A stretch of DNA of 28,490 nucleotides from CAZGXM01 sp964529795 (GTDB taxonomy: Bacteria; Bacillota; JADQBR01), in NCBI GenBank assembly GCA_964529795.1, contig CAZGXM010000034.1, positions 1-28,490 of the forward strand. The letters are read 5' to 3'. Numbering within the stretch: the stretch's first letter is position 1; each line of letters begins with the position of its first letter. This document shows, piece after piece, positions 15,810-24,216 of the stretch. Under the pieces are notes generated by a model. The model had not been told where the DNA came from and did no database searches. It was given only the letters and a program-made list of their open reading frames with translations. A program made the position numbers and the translations under genes.

Positions 15810-17787
15810 CCTCCCGGTAATACCGGACCGTATCCAATACCAGGACATATGCTTGGCCCCTGCTTAACAGGCGGTTGGGGTCATAATGCTGCTGAAATTC
15901 CCTGCCGATCATACCCCGTTCAACCATTAGCCGGTAGAGGTCGTCGGCATCATAAGCAAGATAGTATTCCGGCAGCCCGTGCGCCACGGCCAATATCTCC
16001 AGCATTTTTTTCGGGTACAACCCCACGTTTGCAGTAAGAGAAAAAATTTTCCCCTTGTCCGGTACGTGCCGGGGAACCGCACGTTCCATGGCCTGGTAGA
16101 GGAGGTTGGCAAAGGACAGGTCGCTGATGGTCTCGGAAAGACTTAATTTATTGTCGTAACCCTCGATGATTAACCCCATGGGACGCAGAGCCTTTACTGC
16201 ATTATAAGCCCAGTGATTGTTTTTTTCCTGCTTTATTGAAAAAGCTTCCAGGTATGCACCCTGCTCTACCAGTTTTTTCTGTATTTGCTGAACCAATAGT
16301 GAATTATTGGTAATGTCTCGTACTTTGACTCCTTTTTTTAAGGACAAAACCGCAGTCACTCCCGCAGCCTGCCCGGTTACCATTCCCACCGGCACAACCC
16401 TGGCGCTTCCCGCCGCCAAAGAGGTGAAACTTGCCGAGCGGCCCACCACCAGAAGGTTTTCCACTGTTAAAGGCACCAGGCACCTGAGCGGGATGGCATA
16501 CTTGGCAGGGTTGCCGATAACATAGCCCCAATCCTCCGGCGACATGGCCTGGATGTCCACAGGATAAGAAGCCAGAGCAATGCGGTCGGGAAAATCCCTA
16601 TTTTCCATGATATCGTTAATATTTAGCCGGTATTCGCCGGCAATATGCCGGGTTTCCCTTACATACAGTTCCGGTGCGGTTGCTACCAGTGTTGCCTCAC
16701 GGAAACCGGGGACATTTTCCCGCAAAAAGGGCACAATCCTGTCAACCTCTGCTTTTGCCTCAAGCATGGCCTGCTCCCGGGAATTTCTATCCAGGCCATC
16801 CACATTGAAAATCTGTAAGGCGTTGACCATCACGGTACCGTCATTTTGCAGTCCCAGGTTTAAGCTGCGCAGGCGGAAGCGGTCATTCCCGGCCTTGTAA
16901 TCCTTGACAAACTCCTGAAAACCCCAGGCAGACTTTTTGGTGCTGCCGGTAAAATCCGCCCCATCTGCGGCCAAATAGTGCCTGACAGCAGGCCAATCCA
17001 CACCGGCCAACTGAAATACCAGGGTGCTGGACATAACCCTGTCCCAGCCCACATCTTCAGCCCCCAGCGTATAAGACACCCCGGCTGCCGCCGCCAAATC
17101 AGCATCCTGGGTGGCATCAACAAACCGCCGGGCAAAATATTTTTCTGATTTCTCTTCATGCTGTACCTTGATCCCCACCAAGGTTTCCCTGTCCCAGCCA
17201 ATGATAGGTGATAAAAGTTTGCGCCGGTAAATAACCGTCAGTTTTTTTTCTTCACTTACCAGTTTGGTGAAAAACTGTTCCGCTTGTTTGATGTCAAAGG
17301 CGGCGCCGCCCACGGCTTGAAAAAATTCGGCAAATATGCCTCTGGTAAGCAGTTCCCTATCCGGCCCGTAATTCATATCCAGCATGTTTAACCAGCTGTA
17401 GGTAATCAAGCCTCCTAGACGCGGGCGTTGAACGACCAGCAGCGTTTCACCTCCGGCCCGGGCCGCGGCAACAGCAGCTGCTATCCCTTCCGGTTCCCCA
17501 CCCAGTACTATTACATCGTAAACCCTGGCATCCCCGCGCTGGAAAAACAAGCCCACTTCTCTCGCCCGGTTTTTGGTTGTCTCCAGGGCGGAGTCCCATC
17601 CCACGACGCCCAGCCAACCGGCCAGGGAAAAAATCGTGCCAATGAATATTATAAATAGAAAGCGATAGACACGCCGCTTGAAACTGATCTGATACTGGGG
17701 GTTAAGAAAATAATTGATTGCCAGCAAGAACAGTAAAAACAGTATTGATGCCGCAAGAACCCCCAAAACAACCAAAGCTTCGAGCAT
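15799..17787 (-). CDS. Membrane-anchored FAD-dependent oxidoreductase with SLH-like C-terminus
   Basis: A 662-residue protein. Two membrane helices (about 5-27 and 42-64) precede a FAD_oxidored-type domain that opens with DVIVLGGEPEGIAAAVAAAR (about 91-110), a dinucleotide-binding loop in the GGTPxG style of this family. A late glycine-rich segment (LLVVGRSASFTSLAAGSARVV) matches the FAD-binding end of such enzymes. The last 140 residues include a stretch resembling an S-layer homology domain (NNHWAYNAVKALRPMGLI), suggesting contact with cell wall polymer. The substrate is unknown. The start ATG (17787) is 24 bases after the deacetylase stop, with only a weak GGGG eight bases upstream, so the two genes probably form one operon. 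A hairpin overlaps its stop codon. Confidence 0.82.
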   Translation of the reverse strand: MLEALVVLGVLAASILFLLFLLAINYFLNPQYQISFKRRVYRFLFIIFIGTIFSLAGWLGVVGWDSALETTKNRAREVGLFFQRGDARVYDVIVLGGEPEGIAAAVAAARAGGETLLVVQRPRLGGLITYSWLNMLDMNYGPDRELLTRGIFAEFFQAVGGAAFDIKQAEQFFTKLVSEEKKLTVIYRRKLLSPIIGWDRETLVGIKVQHEEKSEKYFARRFVDATQDADLAAAAGVSYTLGAEDVGWDRVMSSTLVFQLAGVDWPAVRHYLAADGADFTGSTKKSAWGFQEFVKDYKAGNDRFRLRSLNLGLQNDGTVMVNALQIFNVDGLDRNSREQAMLEAKAEVDRIVPFLRENVPGFREATLVATAPELYVRETRHIAGEYRLNINDIMENRDFPDRIALASYPVDIQAMSPEDWGYVIGNPAKYAIPLRCLVPLTVENLLVVGRSASFTSLAAGSARVVPVGMVTGQAAGVTAVLSLKKGVKVRDITNNSLLVQQIQKKLVEQGAYLEAFSIKQEKNNHWAYNAVKALRPMGLIIEGYDNKLSLSETISDLSFANLLYQAMERAVPRHVPDKGKIFSLTANVGLYPKKMLEILAVAHGLPEYYLAYDADDLYRLMVERGMIGREFQQHYDPNRLLSRGQAYVLVLDTVRYYREETP

Positions 17788-17811
17788 ATCTTCTACCCCG
17801 CAGTTACAGTT

Positions 17812-18786
17812 TTACAGGTGTCCCATGATTTCCCGGTGAATGGCCATACCGTCCAGTTTGGGACTGCCGCCATTAAACCGGAGCAGGTGAGTCTTGGACG
17901 TGTTAGCATCATTCAACCCGGCTTCCGTGGAAAGAATGTATTTAAAGCCCAGTTGCTGCGCAATATTAATGCTGTCTTTGCCGGCAGCACCGTAGGGCAG
18001 GGCCAGGAATTCCACTTTCCGGCCCAGGTTCTGCTCCAGCAGTTCTTTGGATTTATGTAAATCTTCCTGGATACGCCGGCGAAATTCCGCCAGGGTCTCC
18101 CGCCCGTAAACCGCGCGATAAACCCGGCCCGCCAGTGCCGGTCGTTCCGCACCCTTGGCGCTGACCGGCACGTATTTATGGCTGTCGTAAGTATGGGAGT
18201 AAAACGTATAACCGTCCCGCTGCATTTCCTGCATTTCCGCCCAGGTGAGTTTGGGAATTTCCCCTTTATTCTTACCGACATGACCGACAATGACAAACAT
18301 GGCAGCGGGTATGTTTCGACTTTTCAACGCCGGGTAGGCATACCGGTAAAAACTGTCGTAACCGTCATCAAAAGTTACCACCACGGCATTGGCAGGTACC
18401 TGCCCCTGACCGTCAAGAAAGGCGGCAGCCTGTTCCAAGGAGATAAAATTATAGCCCAATTCCCCCAATTTATCCAGCTGGGCGGTAAAACGCCCGGGGC
18501 TGATGGTAGCTGTACTTTCGCGGGTATCAATATGATGGTACATAAGTATTGCCACCCTGTCCCGGTAATAATATGATTTGCCGGCCTGTTCACTGCCACC
18601 GTCATCAACCGGTTCGCCGCCAGCGGCTATGCCCCCGTCGCCCCGGGGACCGGGACGAAGTCTGAAACCGGTACCCTGCCGGTTTTTCCCGGTGAAGTCG
18701 CCCTGTTCCTGCGGCTGGTAGTAATACAAGCCCAAACCAAAAGAAATTAGCAAAACCGCTACCAATACCCCTATTTTTAACCTCAT
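17812..18786 (-). CDS. Polysaccharide deacetylase, PgaB/IcaB-like
   Basis: A 324-residue exported or membrane-anchored carbohydrate esterase family 4 protein. An N-terminal hydrophobic helix (about 3-23) is followed by a glycine-rich spacer (about 28-70) and the NodB domain. The active-site set is intact: D140-D141 in VTFDDGYDSF (catalytic base and metal ligand), H198 and H203 in SHTYDSH, spaced five apart as in PgaB, and LALPYG for the third motif. It should remove N-acetyl groups from a surface polysaccharide or peptidoglycan glycan. I place the start at ATG 18786, seven bases from GGAGG, rather than the GTG one codon upstream. It heads an operon with the FAD oxidoreductase. A sigma-E-like promoter element lies upstream. 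Confidence 0.9.
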   Translation of the reverse strand: MRLKIGVLVAVLLISFGLGLYYYQPQEQGDFTGKNRQGTGFRLRPGPRGDGGIAAGGEPVDDGGSEQAGKSYYYRDRVAILMYHHIDTRESTATISPGRFTAQLDKLGELGYNFISLEQAAAFLDGQGQVPANAVVVTFDDGYDSFYRYAYPALKSRNIPAAMFVIVGHVGKNKGEIPKLTWAEMQEMQRDGYTFYSHTYDSHKYVPVSAKGAERPALAGRVYRAVYGRETLAEFRRRIQEDLHKSKELLEQNLGRKVEFLALPYGAAGKDSINIAQQLGFKYILSTEAGLNDANTSKTHLLRFNGGSPKLDGMAIHREIMGHL

Positions 18787-18809
18787 CACATGTCCTCCAA
18801 TTGGTAATA

Positions 18810-18836
18810 TATGTATGAATTTAACCCCAAATATTT
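18810..18836 (-). promoter_or_regulatory. Sigma-E-like (sporulation) promoter candidate for the deacetylase operon
   Basis: On the minus strand CATACATA (18810-18817) resembles the sigma-E -10 element CATACAnT, and AAATATT (18830-18836) resembles its -35 element, with a 12-base spacer that is slightly short. The predicted start lies close to the GGAGG of the gene. No good sigma-A hexamers were seen in 18787-18951; the rest of that gap shows nothing else. Confidence 0.3.
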
Positions 18837-18951
18837 ATATCGTGGGAACAACCGGCAAGTTACAGCCATACTTTGAGAAAAATTTTATCCCGGGCCTGCA
18901 CTGATTATTATTTCTGTTTATCCCGGCGCAACTCCTGCAGCAAATAATTAC

Positions 18952-18975
18952 AAAAAAAGAACCCCTGGAGGGTTC
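18952..18975 (-). terminator. trp operon terminator
   Basis: A perfect 6-bp stem (arms 18970-18975 and 18959-18964) with a 5-base loop is followed on the minus strand by seven T residues (18952-18958). Another A/T run on the other side makes it potentially bidirectional. It lies about 20 bases after the trpA stop. Confidence 0.88.
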
Positions 18976-18993
18976 AAAAAAATCCGAGTTTAT

Positions 18994-19806
18994 TTAACAC
19001 ACTGTTTTGATATCCCTGACGAAAGTCTCCAGCCGTGCCGGCAGTTCCCGGGCAGGATGCTTTTCCACCAGCTCCACCAAAGCGCTGCCCATAATAATAC
19101 CATCGGCAAACCGTACCGCCTGCCGGGCCTGTTCTCTGTTGGCAATACCAAAACCAAGCAGCACGGGCAAATCGGTAATCTGCTTCAACCGGTCTATTTC
19201 CGCAGCCAGCTGCTGGCGGACGGTGTCTCTTTTACCGGTGACACCGGTAACTGCAGTATAATAGATAAATCCGGCAGCATGGTCCACTATTTTTTTGGCC
19301 CTGTCCCTGCCGGTGGTGGGCGTCACCATTGCTATCAAGGATAACCCTGCCTGTTTCCCCAACCGGCGCAGGCTTTGCCCTGCTTCCAGCGGCAGGTCGG
19401 GCACCACTGCCCCGTCCACGCCGGCGGCTGCGGCATCCCGGGCAAATTTCTCCACCCCGTAGGCATAGACGGTATTATAGTACAGCAGTAAGACCACAGG
19501 TGTGCTTCCCAGCATGTTGTTTTGCCGCATCCGGGAGACCAGAGCCAATACCCGGGGTAAATTAGTCCCGTTTTCCAATGAGCGGTAGGAAGCTCTTTGA
19601 ATAACCGGGCCGTCCGCCAGCGGGTCAGAAAAGGGTACACCCAGTTCAATGATGTCCGCGCCGCCGCAGCACATCGCGGTAACTATTTTTTCCGTCTGTT
19701 CCAGAGAAGGGTCGCCGGCGGTTATAAAGGGCATAAAGACTTTTGCCCCTTTTTCCCGTGCCCGGGCAAAAACAGTGTCAAGACGGTTGGTAAAACTTTT
19801 ATTCAC
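18994..19806 (-). CDS. trpA: Tryptophan synthase alpha chain
   Basis: Cleaves indole-3-glycerol phosphate to indole and glyceraldehyde-3-phosphate, passing indole to TrpB. The 270-residue TIM barrel has the catalytic acids E54 in IIELGVPFSDP and D65 in PLADGP, with TGVTGKR and the phosphate-binding end LLGFGI and GIIMGSALVE. The frame runs ten codons further upstream, but the GTG at 19806 has GGAGGAG seven to eight bases away and gives the normal N-terminus (NKSFTNRLDTVF). It overlaps the trpB stop by eight bases, giving translational coupling. It is the last gene of the operon. Confidence 0.97.
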   Translation of the reverse strand: MNKSFTNRLDTVFARAREKGAKVFMPFITAGDPSLEQTEKIVTAMCCGGADIIELGVPFSDPLADGPVIQRASYRSLENGTNLPRVLALVSRMRQNNMLGSTPVVLLLYYNTVYAYGVEKFARDAAAAGVDGAVVPDLPLEAGQSLRRLGKQAGLSLIAMVTPTTGRDRAKKIVDHAAGFIYYTAVTGVTGKRDTVRQQLAAEIDRLKQITDLPVLLGFGIANREQARQAVRFADGIIMGSALVELVEKHPARELPARLETFVRDIKTVC

Positions 19807-21034
19807 CGGCTTTCTCCTCCTTCCGCACGGTATCAATATCCTTATCGCCTCTCCCGGAAAGGTTTACGACAATAATGACCTCATCTCCATTTTTACCGTT
19901 AAAATATCTTTCCATCTTTTCCAGAAAAGCCAGGGCATGGGCGCTTTCCAGGGCCGGGATAATCCCCTCCAATTGAGTGAGAAGATGAAAGGCCTGTAAA
20001 GCCTCCCGGTCCGTTACCCCCAGGTACTTAACCCTGCCGCTATCCTTGAGCCAGGCATGTTCGGGGCCAACCCCGGGGTAATCCAGGCCGGCGGAAATGG
20101 AATGGGCTTCTTTAATCTGGCCGTACTTGTCCTGAAGAATGTAGCTGAACGCGCCGTGCAGTACTCCTTTGCTGCCTTCACAAAGGGAAGCTGCGTGCCG
20201 TTTTGTCTTCAGGCCCGCACCGGCAGCTTCAATGCCGATTAACTTCACGTCCTTTTCCTGGAGAAAAGGGTAAAAGATCCCCATGGCATTGCTGCCACCG
20301 CCCACACAGGCAATGATATAATCAGGCAGCCGCCTCTCTTTTTCCAGTACCTGCTCTTTTGTCTCTTCGCCAATAACTTTTTGAAAATCCCGCACCATCA
20401 TGGGGTAAGGATGGGGGCCCACCACGGAACCGATGATGTAATGGGTATCGCCGACGTTTGCAACCCAGTCCCTGATGGCTTCGTTACACGCATCTTTCAA
20501 AGTCTGCGTGCCGCCGGTTGCCGGTACCACTTCCGCACCCAGCAATCGCATTTTGTAAACATTTAAAGCCTGGCGCCGCATATCTACCGCTCCCATGTAA
20601 ATACGGCATTTGAGACCAAAATGGGCGCAGACAGTGGCTGTTGCCACCCCGTGCTGCCCGGCCCCGGTCTCGGCAATAATCCGTTTCTTCCCCATCTTTT
20701 TCGCCAGCAAGACCTGTCCCAAAGCATTGTTAATCTTATGGGCACCGGTATGATTTAAATCCTCCCGTTTGAGATAAACTTTCGTTTTCAGGCCCTGGCG
20801 GGAATACCGTGCCGATAACCGGGGCGCCAAAAACAGCGGCGTAGGCCGGCCGCTAAAGTCCCGGAAGTAGGCATTAAGCTCCGCCCAATAATCATCCCGG
20901 GCGGTGTAATACCGGTACGCTTCTGCCAATTCTTCCAAGGCGGACATCAAAGTTTCCGGCACAAACTGCCCGCCAAATTCACCAAAATAGCCATTGCTCA
21001 TATTAAGCACTGTCTCAACTCTAGTTACTCCCAT
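19799..21034 (-). CDS. trpB: Tryptophan synthase beta chain
   Basis: PLP enzyme joining indole and serine to give tryptophan. The 411-residue protein has the PLP lysine K100 in HTGAHKINNALGQ, the phosphate-binding GGGSNAMG, the indole tunnel and COMM region around ETGAGQHGVATA, and the C-terminal NLSGRGDKD. It belongs to the usual TrpB1 group, with a short N-terminal extension before NGYFGEFGGQFVPETL. The ATG at 21034 has AGGAGAGG eight bases upstream and starts four bases after trpF ends. Confidence 0.98.
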   Translation of the reverse strand: MGVTRVETVLNMSNGYFGEFGGQFVPETLMSALEELAEAYRYYTARDDYWAELNAYFRDFSGRPTPLFLAPRLSARYSRQGLKTKVYLKREDLNHTGAHKINNALGQVLLAKKMGKKRIIAETGAGQHGVATATVCAHFGLKCRIYMGAVDMRRQALNVYKMRLLGAEVVPATGGTQTLKDACNEAIRDWVANVGDTHYIIGSVVGPHPYPMMVRDFQKVIGEETKEQVLEKERRLPDYIIACVGGGSNAMGIFYPFLQEKDVKLIGIEAAGAGLKTKRHAASLCEGSKGVLHGAFSYILQDKYGQIKEAHSISAGLDYPGVGPEHAWLKDSGRVKYLGVTDREALQAFHLLTQLEGIIPALESAHALAFLEKMERYFNGKNGDEVIIVVNLSGRGDKDIDTVRKEEKAGE

Positions 21035-21038
21035 AATT

Positions 21039-21722
21039 TTATCCTCTCCTCACCGTGCCAGTCTCCCTTACCCGGTGCAAAAAAGCGGCAATCTTCTCCA
21101 AACATTTATCCCCGGGCTTATTTTCCACCCCTGAGGAAACATCCACACCCCACGGGTTTACCTGCAAAATCAAGTCGGATACATTCTCGCCGTTTAAGCC
21201 CCCGGCCACGACCAGCGGCTTATCGGGCCAGTGTCTCTTGAATTCCGCCGCCAGCTCCCAGTTAAACCTTTTTCCCGTGCCCCCCGCACTTTGGGGATGA
21301 TAGGTATCCAGCAGCACACCATCCACCCGGCTGACGTAGCCATCCACTTCCTGAAAAACTTCCGGCCCACGGACGGCAAAAGATTTCACCAGGAAGGGCC
21401 AGGGGCCAACCTTTACATTCTTTAAAGAGTTTCTTAACCGCCGGCAGTAGTCAGGGGTTTCCCGCCCGTGCAACTGCACGGCATTGAGTGACAGCCGGTT
21501 GACCAGCTCTACTACCTGTTCTAGGGGGTGGTCGGCAAACACCCCCACCGCTGATTTCCCATTTCTGACACACCTGCCAATTGCTGCAGCCTGTTCCGCA
21601 GAAACGTAGCGGGAGCTTTCCTTTACAAAAACCAAACCTACGGCATCGGCACCCAGTGCCAGTGCGGCCCGGGCCTGAAAGGCTTTGGTCAAGCCGCAGA
21701 TTTTTACCAGGGGTTTAGACAT
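21039..21722 (-). CDS. trpF: Phosphoribosylanthranilate isomerase
   Basis: Amadori rearrangement of phosphoribosyl-anthranilate to CdRP, the third step of the tryptophan branch. The 227-residue TIM barrel has catalytic C9 in VKICGLT and D139 in LLDTYH, the AVQLHG strand, and the phosphate-binding segments GGTGKRFNW and VVAGGLN. The ATG at 21722 overlaps the trpC stop by eight bases and gives the usual MSKPLVKICGL start; an in-frame GTG three codons upstream (21731) cannot be excluded. It is separate from trpC, not fused as in enteric bacteria. Confidence 0.96.
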   Translation of the reverse strand: MSKPLVKICGLTKAFQARAALALGADAVGLVFVKESSRYVSAEQAAAIGRCVRNGKSAVGVFADHPLEQVVELVNRLSLNAVQLHGRETPDYCRRLRNSLKNVKVGPWPFLVKSFAVRGPEVFQEVDGYVSRVDGVLLDTYHPQSAGGTGKRFNWELAAEFKRHWPDKPLVVAGGLNGENVSDLILQVNPWGVDVSSGVENKPGDKCLEKIAAFLHRVRETGTVRRG

Positions 21723-22512
21723 AAACAGCACCCGCCGCCCTGAATTGTGCCAATAACTTTTCCGGACTGCTGTCCTCTACCAGCGCCTCGCCCACCAGCA
21801 CCCCGTCAAACCCGGCGCCCGCAATCTTCCGGACATCATGGCCGGTCCTGATACCGCTCTCAGCTATTTTTACAGCGGCATCAGGCAAATCCCCCGCCAA
21901 ATCAAGGCAAGTCTTTATTTCCACCGTAAGAGTTTTTAAATTCCGGTTATTTACACCGATCACAGCCGGTTTCAGTTTCTTTGCCCGTTCCAGTTCCCGG
22001 CGGTTATGTACTTCCACCAGGCAATCCATTCCCAGTTCCCGGGCCTGAAAATATAACTCCTCCAGCTGCCTGCCGGTAAGCAGGGCGACAATCAGTAATA
22101 CTGCTGCCGCTCCGGCAGCACGCCCCCGGTATATCTGCCACGGGTGAATGATAAATTCCTTGTGCAACACGGGCAGGCTCGTCTGAGATGCCACCCGGGC
22201 CAGGGTTTGATAACTGCCTTTAAAAAAGCGCTCTTCGGTAAGGACCGATATGGCCGCTGCACCACCGCGTTCATAAGCGGCCACCAAACTCTTTATATCC
22301 CTTTGCTGGCGCAGGATTCCCCTGGAAGGCGAGGCTTTTTTCACCTCGGCAATAACCTGCAAACCCGGTCCGGAAAATGCCCGGGAAAAACTTCCGGCAC
22401 GGAAACTGCTGCTTTCAATTTGCTCTTTTAATACTGGCAGCGGCAGTTCCCGGCGGCCATTCTCTACCTCCTGTTCTTTGACTGCCCGGATTTTTTTAAG
22501 AAAGTCTGACAT
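21715..22512 (-). CDS. trpC: Indole-3-glycerol phosphate synthase
   Basis: Closes the indole ring from CdRP with loss of CO2 and water. The 265-residue barrel has the conserved AEVKKASPSRG, the EERFFKGS loop, LHKEF with the catalytic lysine, the GVNNRNL strand and the AESGI phosphate site. In the common LRKDF-I-DPYQ segment, this protein has LHKEF and HPWQ; the Asp-to-Glu and Arg-to-His changes are mild departures. It overlaps the end of trpD by 17 bases with only a weak AAGG site, so its translation is probably coupled to trpD. Confidence 0.97.
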   Translation of the reverse strand: MSDFLKKIRAVKEQEVENGRRELPLPVLKEQIESSSFRAGSFSRAFSGPGLQVIAEVKKASPSRGILRQQRDIKSLVAAYERGGAAAISVLTEERFFKGSYQTLARVASQTSLPVLHKEFIIHPWQIYRGRAAGAAAVLLIVALLTGRQLEELYFQARELGMDCLVEVHNRRELERAKKLKPAVIGVNNRNLKTLTVEIKTCLDLAGDLPDAAVKIAESGIRTGHDVRKIAGAGFDGVLVGEALVEDSSPEKLLAQFRAAGAVYV

Positions 22513-23578
22513 GAACCTTATCCGCCCCCGTTTTTTGCTGTAAAAATGCGCAGTCAGCGGCCTCCCCCGCCAAACGGCTGCTGGCGGAAATCAGTTGTTC
22601 CAATTTGGCCATGGCCAGCCCATGGTCAATAATTTCCGCTGCCAACAGTACACCCTCCTGCAGGCTACCTGCCTTATCACATAAACAGAGGGCAGCAGCA
22701 GCGTTTAACAGCACTACCTGCCGTTTGGGGCCCCGTTCCTCTCCGGACAACACTCTTTTCGTAATTACTGCATTATCTTCTGCGGTACCGCCGGTTAATT
22801 CTGCCGGGGTACATCTTTCCAGGCCCAATTCTTCAGGTGTAATCTGGTAGTCCCTGATACTGCCGTCCCGGACCTCACTGACAAAAGTGGTACCGGTCAG
22901 GGTTATCTCATCCATGCCGTCAGCACCGTGGACCACCATGGCCCGTTGAATGCCAATATTTAACAGCGCCCGGGCCAATACCGGGGTCAAGTGGCGCTGG
23001 TAAACACCGACAATCTGGTACTTTGCCCCGGCGGGATTGGTCAAAGGACCGAGTAGATTGAATATGGAACGAAAACCCAGTTCCTTACGGGGTCCGGCGG
23101 CATACTTCATAGCCCGGTGGAAAGTGGGCGCGAAAAGAAAACCAATACCTGTTTCCGCCAAGCACCGCTCCACCAGCTCCGGCGCCAAATCAATTTTTAC
23201 CCCCAGGGCCTCCAGCACATCAGCGCTGCCGCTTTTGCTGGATACCGAACGGTTGCCGTGTTTGGCCACCGCCACCCCGGCACCGGCCACTACGAAAGCC
23301 ACGGTGGTGGATATATTAAACGTACCCAGCCGGTCCCCGCCGGTACCGCAGGTGTCAACAACAGGCCGGCGCACGGACAGCGGCACCGCCTTATCCCGCA
23401 TGGCCAGCGCACAACCGGCAATTTCTTCGGGAGTTTCTCCCTTCATCCTCAATGCAGTCATAAAGGCCGCAACCTGGGCCGGAGTAACCTGATTGGACAT
23501 GATCAAACCCATGGCCTCCCGGGCCTCATTACTTTCCAGGTGCTGCCTTTCCACCAGTTTGTTAATGGTTCTCTGCAT
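22496..23578 (-). CDS. trpD: Anthranilate phosphoribosyltransferase
   Basis: Transfers the phosphoribosyl group from PRPP to anthranilate. The 360-residue protein has the PRPP loop DTCGTGGD, the NISTT motif, KHGNRSVSSKSGSADVLEA for anthranilate and PRPP contacts, and GPLTNPA. A final tail of about 20 residues extends beyond the usual C-terminus. The ATG at 23578 is preceded by a GGAGAGG-type site that is part of a periodic TRAP-like motif (23580-23612), so its translation is probably repressed when tryptophan is high. It starts 71 bases after trpG, the only large gap inside the operon. Confidence 0.97.
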   Translation of the reverse strand: MQRTINKLVERQHLESNEAREAMGLIMSNQVTPAQVAAFMTALRMKGETPEEIAGCALAMRDKAVPLSVRRPVVDTCGTGGDRLGTFNISTTVAFVVAGAGVAVAKHGNRSVSSKSGSADVLEALGVKIDLAPELVERCLAETGIGFLFAPTFHRAMKYAAGPRKELGFRSIFNLLGPLTNPAGAKYQIVGVYQRHLTPVLARALLNIGIQRAMVVHGADGMDEITLTGTTFVSEVRDGSIRDYQITPEELGLERCTPAELTGGTAEDNAVITKRVLSGEERGPKRQVVLLNAAAALCLCDKAGSLQEGVLLAAEIIDHGLAMAKLEQLISASSRLAGEAADCAFLQQKTGADKVHVRLS

Positions 23579-23579
23579 A

Positions 23580-23612
23580 CTAACCTCTCCTCTCCTGAAC
23601 TAAGCTCAACTC
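23580..23612 (-). promoter_or_regulatory. Second TRAP-type binding site over the trpD ribosome binding site
   Basis: Reading the minus strand from 23612 to 23580, seven triplets occur at an exact 5-base period: GAG, GAG, UAG, CAG, GAG, GAG, UAG. Each pair is separated by two bases. Six of seven fit the (G/U)AG rule of TRAP (MtrB) targets. The last GAG triplets form the Shine-Dalgarno sequence of trpD. A further GAG lies at 23571-23573 inside the gene. In Bacillus subtilis TRAP represses trpG and trpP translation from sites placed like this. The period and composition are seen directly; TRAP binding is inferred. Confidence 0.65.
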
Positions 23613-23649
23613 TTTTCGATGTTCGAAGCTCGACTTTGATATCGGAAGA

Positions 23650-24216
23650 TTAACTTCTCAGGAAATTCGCTACCAGCTGCCTGCCATGGGGAGTCAGGAT
23701 TGATTCCGGGTGGAACTGCACGCCCCAGGATGGATGGAGCAGATGTTTGATAGCCATTATTTCCCCCCTTTCAGTGCGGGCAACAATCCCCAATTCCTGC
23801 GGCAGACCGTCTTCCAATACAACGAGAGAATGATACCGGGTGGCGGAAAAAGGGTTGGGCAGCCCCGCGAATATGCCCTGACCACTGTGAAAAACCTTCG
23901 AGGCCTTCCCGTGTACCGGTTTTTCTCCTCTTTCCACTCTGCCGCCAAATGTTTCCGCCAGGCACTGGTGACCCAGGCAGACTCCCATGATGGGAACAGT
24001 TTTGTAAAAATGGTTGATTATTTCCTTGGAAATTCCCGCATCCCCCGGAGTACCGGGTCCCGGTGAGATAACTATATGGCTGGGAGCAAGAGCCTCTACT
24101 TCCGCCAGAGTCGTTTGGTCATTACGCCTGACCACCACCGGCAGCCCCAAATCACCAATTATTTGCACCAGATTGTAAGTAAAGGAATCATAGTTATCAA
24201 TCACCAGTACCGTCAT
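23650..24216 (-). CDS. trpG: Anthranilate synthase component II, glutamine amidotransferase
   Basis: Supplies ammonia from glutamine to the TrpE half of the fused protein; homologues can also serve p-aminobenzoate synthesis (PabA). The 188-residue class I amidotransferase has DNYDSFTYNL at the start, SPGPGTP, nucleophile C80 in GVCLGHQ, and H169 and E171 in QFHPES. Its ATG overlaps the end of the aroF-trpE frame by 20 bases, indicating coupled translation and matched amounts of the two partners. Being inside the trp operon supports a main role in tryptophan synthesis. Confidence 0.96.
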   Translation of the reverse strand: MTVLVIDNYDSFTYNLVQIIGDLGLPVVVRRNDQTTLAEVEALAPSHIVISPGPGTPGDAGISKEIINHFYKTVPIMGVCLGHQCLAETFGGRVERGEKPVHGKASKVFHSGQGIFAGLPNPFSATRYHSLVVLEDGLPQELGIVARTERGEIMAIKHLLHPSWGVQFHPESILTPHGRQLVANFLRS

